Source of the DNA: Pacificimonas sp036351775
GTDB taxonomy: Bacteria > Pseudomonadota > Alphaproteobacteria > Sphingomonadales > Sphingomonadaceae
Direction of reading: 5' to 3'
NCBI GenBank assembly: GCA_036351775.1
Contig: JAZBPX010000061.1
Coordinates: forward strand, 62,001-126,000
Length of the DNA stretch: 64,000 nucleotides
Part shown: one piece after another, positions 28,927 to 38,151 of the stretch
Position numbering within the stretch: the first letter of the stretch is position 1
How the letters are laid out: each line of letters starts with the position of its first letter
Program-made: the position numbers and the translations under genes
The notes under the pieces: model-generated
Told to the model about the DNA's origin: nothing
Seen by the model: only the letters and a program-made list of their open reading frames with translations
Databases searched by the model: none

Positions 28927-29766
28927 TTAGCCGAGCAGGCCCGCATCCCGCGCGGCCGCAAGATTCGCACGCGACACCGGCACACCCAGACCGTTGGACA
29001 GGTGGAGGGTGGCTGTGCGACCGCTCTGTATGCCGTTCTCGACTGCCGACTTCGCCACCCACCAGCTGCGGTGGACCTGCAGGCCCGGTGTCGGCGCAGC
29101 CTCCCGCATCGCATCGGCAAGGCGCATCAGCAGCATCTCCGAACGGCCCGCGCCGTGGACACGGACATAGTGGTCCTCACTTTGGAGTGCGAGAATGGGG
29201 CCGAAGCCGGCAGGCAAGCGGGCAAGCAGCGGCGGATCTGGCTCCTCGGTCATGGAAGACGCGGCGTCGGCGCCCCCCGTGTCGGCAGCCACCCTGCCCG
29301 CCTGTGCACGCGTGACGGCAGTGGCCGCCTGCCGAACGGCGTCGACGCCGTCGCTGCGCGCCCGCCACCAGAAGATGCCCGCGATCAACAGGCTGACGAT
29401 CGTGACGTTCTGGTAAAGGAGGATGAAGGGCACCGCTGGCCCGCCGCCCCAGTCAATCACGAATAAGACAACGAACGTCATTGGCACGCAGCCGATGAAG
29501 ATGCCGGGCAGCAGGAAGAAGCCGTAGGGCAGATCGAAGGCACGGCTGGCCCAGCGCGCGCCCTCGATGATCGGCATGAAGATCAGGTAACCGGGCAGGA
29601 TCGTGACGACCCAATAGGCGAGCCGCGCGGGGAACGGGCCAAGGCCCATGGTGCCGAACGCGCCAACCAAGGCCATCAGGACCGCGACCGCCACCACCAC
29701 GCCAAGCGCGATCAGATGTGTGCGCACCCAGTCGCGAAGCGGCAAAGGATTTCCGCGCCGGTTCAC
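28927..29766 (-). CDS. Membrane-bound LytTR-domain DNA-binding regulator
   Basis: A 279-residue regulator with about four transmembrane helices in the first 140 residues (for example LIALGVVVAVAVLMALVGAF) and a C-terminal LytTR DNA-binding domain. The domain is marked by ILALQSEDHYVRVH, the LADAM segment, and VHRSWWVAKSAV. There is no receiver domain, so signal input is presumably through the membrane part. GTG at 29766 is taken as start; a TTG three codons upstream is also possible. It is divergent from the DUF2306 gene, with 123 bases between them. Confidence 0.85.
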   Translation of the reverse strand: MNRRGNPLPLRDWVRTHLIALGVVVAVAVLMALVGAFGTMGLGPFPARLAYWVVTILPGYLIFMPIIEGARWASRAFDLPYGFFLLPGIFIGCVPMTFVVLFVIDWGGGPAVPFILLYQNVTIVSLLIAGIFWWRARSDGVDAVRQAATAVTRAQAGRVAADTGGADAASSMTEEPDPPLLARLPAGFGPILALQSEDHYVRVHGAGRSEMLLMRLADAMREAAPTPGLQVHRSWWVAKSAVENGIQSGRTATLHLSNGLGVPVSRANLAAARDAGLLG

Positions 29767-29889
29767 GCTTCGCAAACGGGCAAGCCGCCCGTTTTACGAA
29801 CTATTCTAGCCATCTTCTGCATTTACCTTTGCTCTCCCTGCCCGGGCCGCTCACCTTACCGGCCGAACGCTAGCAGCGAGACGAGGCAG

Positions 29890-30429
29890 ATGGAACGTCA
29901 CAAGCAGGTTTCCGGGACACCGACGACGATGAAGAAAGACGTCTGGATATCAGTCGCTATCACGGCGGCGATCACCGCCGCCGTGACGTTGTGGTTTACC
30001 TATATGGCCGTCAGCGGGGGTGAGCCACGCTCTGTGGGAGCCATCCCAAGACTGGTTCCGGCGGACGTGCCATGGATCGTCTGGCTGCATCTGGTGACGG
30101 TAGTACCCGCCGTTCCGCTCGGTGCCTACATACTCTGGCGGCCGAAAGGTACGCCCAGCCACAAGATGATGGGCCGGGTATGGGCGGCGCTGATGTTCAC
30201 AACCGCCTGCACGGCATTCTTCATCCGGTCCACGTCGGATGGTTTCAGCCCGATCCACCTGTTCGCGGTATTGACCTTCGTTTCCCTGCCCTACGCGCTA
30301 ATCCAGGTGCGGCGGGGGAATGTCGAAGCGCACCTGCAGGCGATGCGCGGCACCTATATCGGCCTGATCGTGGCCGGGCTGTTCGCGATGCTGCCGGGCC
30401 GCACAATCTGGGGCCTCCTGTTTGCCTGA
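29890..30429 (+). CDS. DUF2306 family membrane protein
   Basis: A 179-residue polytopic membrane protein. After an N-terminal helix (ITAAITAAVTLWFTYMAV) there are three further hydrophobic segments. The motif HLVTVVPAVPLGAYIL followed by KGTPSHKMMGRVWA matches DUF2306, a heme-protein-like membrane family of unknown function with conserved His residues. The gene faces a LytTR membrane regulator and could be its target or sensor partner. ATG at 29890 is the annotated start; another at 29929 (MKKDVW) is possible. Confidence 0.8.
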   Translation: MERHKQVSGTPTTMKKDVWISVAITAAITAAVTLWFTYMAVSGGEPRSVGAIPRLVPADVPWIVWLHLVTVVPAVPLGAYILWRPKGTPSHKMMGRVWAALMFTTACTAFFIRSTSDGFSPIHLFAVLTFVSLPYALIQVRRGNVEAHLQAMRGTYIGLIVAGLFAMLPGRTIWGLLFA

Positions 30430-30441
30430 ATCGCCGAGGCC

Positions 30442-31389
30442 TCAATGCGAATGCTTCGTCCCGTCCGCGTGGCTGTGCGCCATGGGTGAGGTCAGGCTGT
30501 CATAGACGAAGCCGACGAAGGTGTTTTCGTCGATGAAGCCGCCGGACCGTCCCTCCGCATAAGCGGCGGCGGGGCGGGCGGCGAGAACGGCGTCGCGGGT
30601 CTCGCCCGCGTCGATCCGGGCCTGAACGGCGTTCATCACCGTGAAGAGCATGTCGCGGTAGGCGGCGAGGTCGGCGCGGTCGGTGACGCGGCCATGGCCG
30701 GGGATAATCTTCGTGTCGGCATTGGCGAGGCCGAGGCCCGTATCGATGGCGGCGATAAGGCCCTGGATCGAACCTCCTGAATCGCGGTCGATGAAGGGGA
30801 AGGTGCCCGCCGTTTCAGCGAAGAAGGTGTCGCCCATGTGGAGGACGTTGGCATTGCGGAAGTGAATCAGCGCATCGCCGTCGGTGTGGGCGTTCTGGAC
30901 GTGGACGGCGCGGATGGTGTCGCCGTTGATGTGAAAGCTCTGGCGCATGTCGAAGGTTAGGACCGGCAGCGCGGCATCGGGTGCAGGCGCGACCTCTCGC
31001 GGGCCGCTCGAGCCGCGGGCCATGCGGCGGCGGACATTGTCATGCGCGACGATGAGCGCTCCCGACTGTCCGAAATTCTCGTTCCCGCCGGTGTGATCGC
31101 CGTGCCAGTGCGTGTTGACGAGGAAGTCGACGCTGGCACCCGGACCGGCGATCTCGCGGATCTTCGCCATGATCTTTTCGGTGAGCGGGGCGAACTGGTC
31201 ATCGACGAGGAAGACGGCGTCCTCGCCGAAGCTGAGGCCGATATTGCCGCCTGCCCCGTAAAGAACGTGAACGCCGTCCGCGACCTGCTCCGAGGTAATC
31301 TCGACGCTGGAGAAATCGCGCTGCGCCGCGGCGGGGGCGGTTAGCAGGGCGGCGGTGCTTGCAGCGAGGGCGATGGAGCGGAGGATCAT
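30442..31389 (-). CDS. Secreted metallo-beta-lactamase-fold hydrolase
   Basis: A 315-residue MBL-fold protein with a signal peptide (cleavage about PAAAQ). The zinc motif THWHGDHTGG gives His94, His96, Asp98 and His99. A further ligand is in NAHTDGDAL and another His in IPGHGRV. The domain layout resembles secreted MBL hydrolases of unknown substrate rather than proven antibiotic lactamases. The last ten residues are His-rich (HSHADGTKHSH), perhaps for metal capture. The start overlaps the stop of the GDYXXLXY gene in an ATGA junction, so it is the third gene of a coupled operon. Confidence 0.9.
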   Translation of the reverse strand: MILRSIALAASTAALLTAPAAAQRDFSSVEITSEQVADGVHVLYGAGGNIGLSFGEDAVFLVDDQFAPLTEKIMAKIREIAGPGASVDFLVNTHWHGDHTGGNENFGQSGALIVAHDNVRRRMARGSSGPREVAPAPDAALPVLTFDMRQSFHINGDTIRAVHVQNAHTDGDALIHFRNANVLHMGDTFFAETAGTFPFIDRDSGGSIQGLIAAIDTGLGLANADTKIIPGHGRVTDRADLAAYRDMLFTVMNAVQARIDAGETRDAVLAARPAAAYAEGRSGGFIDENTFVGFVYDSLTSPMAHSHADGTKHSH

Positions 31390-31922
31390 GGGGCGGTTTC
31401 CCTTGGTTCGGTAGGCGTTGGGGGGTTCGGGTTCGGTTCTAGGCGGACCGGCAGAAGGCGTCCATCGGCGGTGCGCCTGGCGACGAGCAGCATCGGGCCC
31501 TCGCGAAGGGCATTCTCCAACGCTGGCGCGGAGCGTTCGTCGACGAACATGCGTCCGCCCACAAAGGCGAAGGGGAGGCTGCGGCGCGGGCTGACGAAGG
31601 CAAGCTGTGTGTCGTTCGTGCGCACCGGGAAGGTGCACGACGCGCCCATTGGCTGGATGCGGGTGCGGCTGGCGTCCGGTGGCGGACCGTCGAGGCAAAG
31701 CTGGCAGAAGGCGTCGGTTTCGCATGGGGCGGCGTCGCCGCGGACCTGCCAGTCGTAGGTGAAGCGGATGTAGCGGCCACGGACAAGGTCGCGCGGGTCA
31801 TAACCGGCGACAGGGATGTGCCAGGTCTCCGCATTGGCGAGGGCGATCTCTTGCCGGACGATGGCAATCGCTAGGACGAGGGCGGGCAGTGCGAGCGCGA
31901 ATGGCAGGAACCAGCGCCTCAT
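31386..31922 (-). CDS. GDYXXLXY-domain membrane-anchored protein
   Basis: A 178-residue protein with an N-terminal signal anchor (WFLPFALALPALVLAIAIV) and a periplasmic domain. The segment DPRDLVRGRYIRFTYDW is the GDYXXLXY family signature. This family usually accompanies DUF2157 or DUF4401 membrane proteins, as here. Four cysteines (in APCETDAFCQLC and ASCTF) may form disulfides. It overlaps both neighbours by four bases, which shows tight translational coupling. Function unknown. Confidence 0.85.
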   Translation of the reverse strand: MRRWFLPFALALPALVLAIAIVRQEIALANAETWHIPVAGYDPRDLVRGRYIRFTYDWQVRGDAAPCETDAFCQLCLDGPPPDASRTRIQPMGASCTFPVRTNDTQLAFVSPRRSLPFAFVGGRMFVDERSAPALENALREGPMLLVARRTADGRLLPVRLEPNPNPPTPTEPRETAP

Positions 31923-33022
31923 GACGCCTCGACGCGGAACAGGCGGCGGGTGCCCCACGCCAGGCCGATCAGCAGGAACCCGGCGACGATCAGGCCGAGG
32001 CCGGTGGTGGCCTGCGATCCGAACAGCTCGAAATAGACGAGGAACAGGCGGATCGCGAGTGCGGCGACGGCGAGGCGGTATAAACCGCTCCAGTCCGCGC
32101 GGGCCGCGGCGATGGCGATCCAGATCCACATGGCGGCAAAGATCAGCGCGCCGATGAAGCGCGGAATGATGGCGTCGGGATGCGGGACCACGGTCGCAAG
32201 CGCGACGGCGATGGCGGTGCCAAGGAGGAGCGGGAGCGCGAGAGCGGGGCCAAAGACGGGGCGGCGGTGAAGTCCGAAGATGGCTGCTGCGACAGCAAGG
32301 CCGACGGGGAGAAGGCGGATCAGGTTCCGGCTGGCGTCGGTGCTGCTGATCTCACCGGCCCAGGTCAGGTGAATGAAGCTGGCGAACAAAAGGAGAGCCG
32401 CGAGGCCAGCCTTCCTGAGACCCTGCCCGAACGGGTCGGCGCGGAGCGAGGAGACGGCGACGAGGATCCACGGGGTTGCGGCGGCGAGACCCTGTACCAG
32501 CCGCTCGGTGGCAACGGAGCCATCCATCGCCATCGCGGCGCTGACGACGGCCAGGCTGGCGACGCCCGCGAGGAGATAGCCGGAGACACGGGTTCGTCCG
32601 GCGAGGAGAAGTGTCGGCGCGGCCAGCACGAGCCAGGTCGCGAAGAGGCGCCAGATGTCGCCGGTGAGCTGGTAGATTTGCGCCTGCAGGCCAAGACCGC
32701 CGACGATAAGCGCGGTGAAGACGATCAGCGCGATCTCGCCGGTCCAGAGCTGGTCTTGCTGCCGCGCACGCCAGACAAGCGCGCCTGCGCCAATCAGAAG
32801 CGCCATGTGCACGGCGAGCTTCAACCCGTCCGGGATGGTGGCCCAGTTCGCAGCGATGAGCGCAACGATGCCGAGCGCGATGGCGAGGCCGCCGAGCGCG
32901 GCGATGGACCAGAGCCAGAGAGGGCGGGCACGCTCCGCCTCGAAGGCACGGATGCGGGCGGCGGCGGCGGTGTCGATGACACCCGCCCGCTCCCAAAGCT
33001 CGATCCGGTCTTCCATCCCCAT
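31919..33022 (-). CDS. DUF2157 polytopic membrane protein
   Basis: A 367-residue protein with a soluble N-terminal helical region (MEDRIELWERAGVIDTAAAARI) followed by ten or more hydrophobic segments. The N-terminal region matches DUF2157. It is the first gene of the operon with the GDYXXLXY protein and a secreted MBL hydrolase. ATG at 33022 or 33016 are both plausible; codons further upstream lack family resemblance. The 149 bases between this start and dnaB are a divergent promoter region. Function unknown. Confidence 0.85.
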   Translation of the reverse strand: MGMEDRIELWERAGVIDTAAAARIRAFEAERARPLWLWSIAALGGLAIALGIVALIAANWATIPDGLKLAVHMALLIGAGALVWRARQQDQLWTGEIALIVFTALIVGGLGLQAQIYQLTGDIWRLFATWLVLAAPTLLLAGRTRVSGYLLAGVASLAVVSAAMAMDGSVATERLVQGLAAATPWILVAVSSLRADPFGQGLRKAGLAALLLFASFIHLTWAGEISSTDASRNLIRLLPVGLAVAAAIFGLHRRPVFGPALALPLLLGTAIAVALATVVPHPDAIIPRFIGALIFAAMWIWIAIAAARADWSGLYRLAVAALAIRLFLVYFELFGSQATTGLGLIVAGFLLIGLAWGTRRLFRVEAS

Positions 33023-33171
33023 CGCCGCCCTCTTGCCGGGGCGAGTCGCGGGTGTCGAGTTTCCACGGGCTGTGCACAGGATGCTGACAGGGGCTGCACA
33101 GGGTTTCACAGCCGTTGTTCGGCAGGTTCTTGTGCTATTCGCCAGTGGGTCAAATCTGGTAACCGTTGGAT

Positions 33172-34653
33172 ATGGCCACCAACCCCGTCACCCTGTTCGC
33201 CGAAAGCGGCGCCACCGAACTGCCGCAGAATCTCGAGGCGGAAATCGCGCTTCTGGGCGCGATGATGATCGACAACCGGATCGCCGAGGACGTGCAGATG
33301 AAGCTGCGTCCCGATCATTTCTTCGAGCCGCTGCACCAGCGGATCTACGCGCAGCTGCTGAAGCTGATCGACCGGGGGATGCTGGCCAATCCGGTGACGC
33401 TGCGCCCGACCTTCAAGGACGATCCGGCGCTGAAGGACCTTGGCGGCCCGGCCTATCTGAACGCGATGACGGAGCGCACCGCAGGCCTGATCGCGGCGCG
33501 GGACTTCGCGCAGCAGATTTACGATCTGGCGCTGCTGCGGTCGCTGGTCACGGTCGGCCGGGGCATGGTCGAGGCGGCGAGCGACACCAGCGAGGATGTC
33601 GATCCGCAGGGCAAGATCCAGGACGCCGAAATGGCGCTGTACGAGGTCGCGGAAGAGGGCGGGTCGAGCGGCAAGGCGCTGAATTTCGCGCAGGCCGCGA
33701 CGCAGGCGGTGGAGATGGTGAACATCGCGCTGCAGTCGGGCGGCAACCTCTCTGGCCTGACCACCGGCCTTGACGGGATCAACGCGAAGACGGGCGGCAT
33801 GCACCGATCGGACCTCGTGATCCTCGCCGGGCGGCCGGCCATGGGCAAGACCGCGCTGGCGACGAACATGGCGTTTGCCTGCGCCGAGCGGTTCATGCGC
33901 GACATGGCCGACGGCGACGAGGTGGACAAGAGCTCCGGGCGCCCGGTGGGTTTTTTCAGCCTGGAGATGTCGGCGGATCAGCTGGCGACCCGTATCCTGG
34001 CCGAGCAGGCGGAGATCAATTCCGAGGACCTGCGCATGGGCAAGATTAGCCAGCAGGATTTTCGCGGCCTGACGCGGGCAGCGGCGAAACTGGACAGCCT
34101 GCCGCTCCTCATCGACGACACGCCCGGCCTGACCATCGCGGCGCTGCGGTCGCGCGCGCGGCGGATGAAGCGCCAGCACGGTGTCGGCATGATCGTCATC
34201 GACTACCTGCAGCTGCTGACGGGAACGAGCCGCAAGTCCGCCGAGAACCGGGTACAGGAAATCTCGGAGATTACCCGCGGGCTGAAGACGTTGGCGAAGG
34301 AACTGAACGTGCCGGTTCTGGCGCTGTCGCAGCTGTCGCGCCAGGTCGAACAGCGGGAGGACAAGCGGCCCCAGCTATCCGACCTGCGCGAATCCGGGAC
34401 CATCGAGCAGGACGCGGACATCGTGATGTTCGTCTACCGCGAGGAATATTATCACGCCTCCAAGAAGCCCGAGGATGGCGGCGACAAGTTCGACCAGTGG
34501 ATGGAGAAGGCCAAGCAAATTCATGGCCATGCCGAGGTGATCGTTGCCAAGCAAAGGCATGGCGCGACGGGTATCGTGCCGCTGATGTTCGATGCGCAGT
34601 ATACCCGCTTCCGCGACCGCGCGCCGGAAGGGATGGAAGAGAGCTACCAGTAG
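33172..34653 (+). CDS. dnaB: Replicative DNA helicase DnaB
   Basis: A 493-residue hexameric 5'-3' helicase of the replisome. The N-terminal domain begins near LPQNLEAEIALLGAMM and contains the family PVTLRPTF segment. The RecA-like domain has Walker A AGRPAMGKTALA, FFSLEMSADQLATR, Walker B IVIDYLQLL, and QLSRQVEQRED with the ESGTIEQDADIVMFVYR block. Length is normal and no intein is present. ATG at 33172 is preferred to a TTG two codons upstream. The gene converges on the receptor gene, whose end is 39 bases downstream. Confidence 0.96.
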   Translation: MATNPVTLFAESGATELPQNLEAEIALLGAMMIDNRIAEDVQMKLRPDHFFEPLHQRIYAQLLKLIDRGMLANPVTLRPTFKDDPALKDLGGPAYLNAMTERTAGLIAARDFAQQIYDLALLRSLVTVGRGMVEAASDTSEDVDPQGKIQDAEMALYEVAEEGGSSGKALNFAQAATQAVEMVNIALQSGGNLSGLTTGLDGINAKTGGMHRSDLVILAGRPAMGKTALATNMAFACAERFMRDMADGDEVDKSSGRPVGFFSLEMSADQLATRILAEQAEINSEDLRMGKISQQDFRGLTRAAAKLDSLPLLIDDTPGLTIAALRSRARRMKRQHGVGMIVIDYLQLLTGTSRKSAENRVQEISEITRGLKTLAKELNVPVLALSQLSRQVEQREDKRPQLSDLRESGTIEQDADIVMFVYREEYYHASKKPEDGGDKFDQWMEKAKQIHGHAEVIVAKQRHGATGIVPLMFDAQYTRFRDRAPEGMEESYQ

Positions 34654-34692
34654 CGCCCTGCCCGTCCCGTCCGGCGGTGATGCGGAGACCTG

Positions 34693-37092
34693 TTAGAAGC
34701 GCGCGCTGATCTCGATGCCGTAGAGGCGCGGCGGGCCGGCGATGTAGGTCGGACGGCCGAACGAGCCGCCAGTGTTGCCCGCGTCGATCAGGTAATCCTC
34801 GTCGAGGAGGTTCTGCGCGAAGCCGGTGATGGCGTAGCGGCCATCACTGAAGGCGACGCCGCCGCGCAGGTTGACGAGCGCATAGCCGTCCTCCCGCGTC
34901 AGCGGGCTGTTCGGCACCTCAAAGAAGATCTCGCTGTTGTAGACAACGCTCGGTGTCAGGAAGACCGTCGTGTCGGCGATGTCGTAGCGGAGGTCGAAGC
35001 CTGCCGAGGCGGAGTGTTCCGGGGTCAGGCGGAAGCGGCTGTCCCGGAACTGGGTCGCGCCGCCGTCTGCCGGTTCGCCGATCGCGGCATCGATATAGCC
35101 GTAGGTCGCGAAGACCGAGAGCCACGGCGCGACGCGGGCGTTCACCTCAAGCTCCGCGCCGATATTCTGGGCGGTGCCGGCGTTGAAACTTTCCACCATG
35201 CCCTGATCGTTGATCAGCGAGACCTGGAAGTTGTCGTAATCCTGGTAAAAGACGCCGAGCGTGGCGGTAACGGCGCCGACCGTGCCCTTGATGCCCGCCT
35301 CGTAGTTCCAGACAGTTTCTTCATCGACGATCAGTTCGTCCTGCTGGGCTGCGGTCAGCCCGCGCGGATCGGTGCTGAGATCGATTACGGGCGAGCGGCG
35401 ACCCTTCGACACTGTGCCGTAGACGTTGATGCCATCCGTGACCTCGTAGAGGGCATTGAAGCGCGGCAGCCAGGCGTCGAAGTCGCGGGTCAGCGCGAAC
35501 AGTTCGCCGTTCGTGTCGGTGGCTCCGAGAAGGGAGACGCCGGGCGCGCCGACGCTGGCGAAGATCACGCTGCCGGGCTGGTCGGCGAAGTAGGTCGATG
35601 TGCGGTCTTCGTAAAGGTAGCGGAGGCCTGCCGTAAGTTCGAGGCGTTCGATCGGCTCGACGGTGAGGTCGGCGAAGACCGAATAGGTCGAAAAGTCCCC
35701 GCCATTCTGGAACACCGACTCGTAAGGCAGGACGCTTGCCGCGCCGCCGGTCAGGATTGCGGTGGCGTTGGTGGCACTTAGCGAACCGTCGGCCGCGACG
35801 CACGGATCCGCGCCGCCAAGTGCGCCGGAGATCGCGCCCTGTAGCGGGGCGAACGGGGCGAAGGGCGCGCAGGCGATATAGGTGCCCTCGTCGGTGGAGA
35901 AGGGGACGGCCTGCGTTCCGCGTTCGAAGAACATGTTCGCGCCAAAGAACCCGCGCAGGATGCCGCCGTCATCATAGGCAAGGCGAACTTCGCTCGACAC
36001 CTGCTCTCCCTCCGCATCCTCGGCGAATTCAAGGTAGAACAGCGCGGTGCCGTCGGCGTCGAACGTCTCGACGCTGTCGAAACTGCGGAAGCCGTTGATC
36101 GTCGTGAAGGTCAGGTAATCGGTGATCGGCAGCTCGACCGTCACGTTGGCGTCGATGATGTGGCGTTCGAGCTTCAGTTCGTCGATGCCGAGCACGCTTT
36201 CGGAGAAGGGCGAGCCGCCGAGTTCCGCGAAGGTGAAGGGCGAGGTGTCGCCGCCGGTGGGCGCGATGGAGCCGGACTTGAATGCCGTGCCGGGATTGTT
36301 CTGCTCCTCATAGGTAACCACCACGTCGATCGTGCCGTCACCGGCGAAAAGGCGCGCCGAACCGCGGAGGCCGAACTGGTCGATGCCGTTCAGGTCGCGC
36401 TGGTCGATGCCGACGATGGCCGCGCTTGCCGTGCCCGACTCGCCGGCGATGTTCTCGATATAGCCATCGCGATATTCGTAATAACCGGCGAGGCGAAGGG
36501 CGATGTCGTCGCCTGCGATGTTCACCATTCCCTCAACTTCCTGCGCGTCGAAATTGCCGTAGGAGGCGGTGACATAGGCGGAATTGTCGAGTTCCGGCCG
36601 GGCGGTGATGACGGAGATCGCGCCGATGGTGGCGGCGGTGCCGAACAGGGTCGCCTGCGGGCCCTTCACGACCTCGACCCGGTCGAGATCGAAGAACTTG
36701 AAGTAGGAACCGCGCGAACGGGAAACGTCGACGCCGTTATAGTAGATAGTCACGCGCGGGGCGATCTGCGCGCTGCCCGAATCCGAGGTGATGCCGCGAA
36801 TGACGAAACCCGGATTGTTGGCGCTCTGTTCCTGCACGATCAGGCCGGGGATGTAGGCGGACAGCTCGTCGAACTCGTCGATGCCGATGCGCTCGAGCTG
36901 TTCGGCGGACAGTGCTGAGACGGTAAGCGGCACGTCGGTCAGCGCTTCCTCCCGCTTTTGCGCGGTGATGATGATGACATCGTCCGCTTGAGCGAGCTGG
37001 GTCGGGTCGGCGGCCTGCGCGAAGGCGGGCGCGGCGGACAGCGCCAGCGTGGTGGAAGCAAGGACTTTGGCGAGAAACGGTGCGCGGTTCAT
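34693..37092 (-). CDS. TonB-dependent outer-membrane receptor
   Basis: A 799-residue receptor with signal peptide (cleavage about AFAQA), a TonB box near DDVIIITAQKREE, a plug domain with DVPLTVSALSAEQL and VEVVKGPQATLFG, and a 22-strand-like barrel ending in YGIEISARF with terminal Phe. The plug segment after FG reads TAATIGAISVIT in place of the common RNATGGAINVIT. It imports an unknown large ligand. No Fur-like site was seen in the 160 bases upstream (37093-37252), which also carry the end of the RsiV-like gene's transcript. Confidence 0.93.
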   Translation of the reverse strand: MNRAPFLAKVLASTTLALSAAPAFAQAADPTQLAQADDVIIITAQKREEALTDVPLTVSALSAEQLERIGIDEFDELSAYIPGLIVQEQSANNPGFVIRGITSDSGSAQIAPRVTIYYNGVDVSRSRGSYFKFFDLDRVEVVKGPQATLFGTAATIGAISVITARPELDNSAYVTASYGNFDAQEVEGMVNIAGDDIALRLAGYYEYRDGYIENIAGESGTASAAIVGIDQRDLNGIDQFGLRGSARLFAGDGTIDVVVTYEEQNNPGTAFKSGSIAPTGGDTSPFTFAELGGSPFSESVLGIDELKLERHIIDANVTVELPITDYLTFTTINGFRSFDSVETFDADGTALFYLEFAEDAEGEQVSSEVRLAYDDGGILRGFFGANMFFERGTQAVPFSTDEGTYIACAPFAPFAPLQGAISGALGGADPCVAADGSLSATNATAILTGGAASVLPYESVFQNGGDFSTYSVFADLTVEPIERLELTAGLRYLYEDRTSTYFADQPGSVIFASVGAPGVSLLGATDTNGELFALTRDFDAWLPRFNALYEVTDGINVYGTVSKGRRSPVIDLSTDPRGLTAAQQDELIVDEETVWNYEAGIKGTVGAVTATLGVFYQDYDNFQVSLINDQGMVESFNAGTAQNIGAELEVNARVAPWLSVFATYGYIDAAIGEPADGGATQFRDSRFRLTPEHSASAGFDLRYDIADTTVFLTPSVVYNSEIFFEVPNSPLTREDGYALVNLRGGVAFSDGRYAITGFAQNLLDEDYLIDAGNTGGSFGRPTYIAGPPRLYGIEISARF

Positions 37093-37252
37093 GGTGGGAC
37101 CCCGTGATGCGATTGAACACGGGTGGAGCCGCTAAGGCGGCGATGTGACAGCTCCGCGCTGTTTGCGTTGCAGCGCGGTTACCGTCTTGTGTCAGAACGA
37201 AGATACTCGTCCCGTGTTGCGGCGCAGCAACATCTGACAGCGCCTCGGTTCG

Positions 37253-38104
37253 TCAGCCTGCGGGAACGAACTCGGCCTTGAAGAGGGCGCGGGTTTCGCC
37301 GTCCAGGGGGACATCGATGGTGTATGACCCTTCCGCATAGGGCCCGGCCTCATAGGGCGCGAGAAGGACGGTGAGGTAGAGTGCGCGCATGTCGTTCGCG
37401 CGGCCGTCGAGAATGACCGGCTGGTCCGCAAGCGGCGGGCAGGTCCAGAAGTCGTCGGTATCGGCGGCATCTTCCGCGCGGTCCGCTGGCGGCTCCTCCC
37501 CGCGCCGCTCGGCCTGTTCGGCGGCGAGCGCGGTGCAGTAGGTTTCGGTCAGCGTTTCGCGCGCTTCGGGCCAGTTGACGAAGAGGTCGCGCAGTTGAAG
37601 CTCGCGGTTCTCCGCCTTTGACCAGAACACGCTGTCATAGAAGCGGTTGCCGTGGGCGCCGCCGTCATAGCGGTCGGTTTCGGACTTAAGGACCAGGAGC
37701 GTCGGCGAGTTGAGCGTGACGGTCCAGCGCTGGTCGTAGAAGAGCGGCCGCGCTTTCTCGCCGTTTTCGACGAGCATCTGCGCATGTTTGCGGGCGTTTG
37801 CGCGCATCTCGGCTTCGGCGGCGGCGGCTTCGGAACGCAGGCGGTCGAGAAGGCCGGGATAGGCGGCGAGTTCGGGCGGGGCGTGCCAGGAAAAGTTCAG
37901 CGTCGGCGAACGGCCGCGCATCATCAGTTCCTCGGCCAGCACGGTGCGGGTGTCGTCGGTAGACGCCTGCCGCGCCTTGAAGCTGGCATTGTCCATACCG
38001 GGCGCCGCGCCGGTGTCCTCGGTTGTCTCGCCGCAAGCCGCAAGCGCAAGCAGCGCCGCGCCCGCAAGACCCAATCCTGCCTTCATGTGTCGAATCGCCC
38101 CCAT
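37253..38104 (-). CDS. DUF4163/DUF3298 (RsiV-like) lipoprotein
   Basis: A 283-residue protein with a lipoprotein signal (lipobox LAAC near residue 24). The central part has LKSETDRYDGGAHGNRFYDSVFWSK, split here as DRYDGGAHG then FYDSVFW, typical of the DUF4163 plus DUF3298 pair found in RsiV and PdaC. These domains bind lysozyme or peptidoglycan-like ligands in some bacteria. ATG at 38104 follows an AAGGGCGAG site; MKAG six codons later is also possible. It lies 47 bases after cysS on the same strand. The specific ligand is not evident. Confidence 0.78.
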   Translation of the reverse strand: MGAIRHMKAGLGLAGAALLALAACGETTEDTGAAPGMDNASFKARQASTDDTRTVLAEELMMRGRSPTLNFSWHAPPELAAYPGLLDRLRSEAAAAEAEMRANARKHAQMLVENGEKARPLFYDQRWTVTLNSPTLLVLKSETDRYDGGAHGNRFYDSVFWSKAENRELQLRDLFVNWPEARETLTETYCTALAAEQAERRGEEPPADRAEDAADTDDFWTCPPLADQPVILDGRANDMRALYLTVLLAPYEAGPYAEGSYTIDVPLDGETRALFKAEFVPAG

Positions 38105-38151
38105 GCGCTCGCCCTTGCTCTTTTCGGCCGCCCGGTCTTTCGCGCGCCCGG

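Noticed and set aside
30442..31389. MBL protein as an antibiotic-resistance lactamase
   Set aside because: The zinc motif is shared by many hydrolases, and the operon with DUF2157 and GDYXXLXY proteins does not point to antibiotic resistance.
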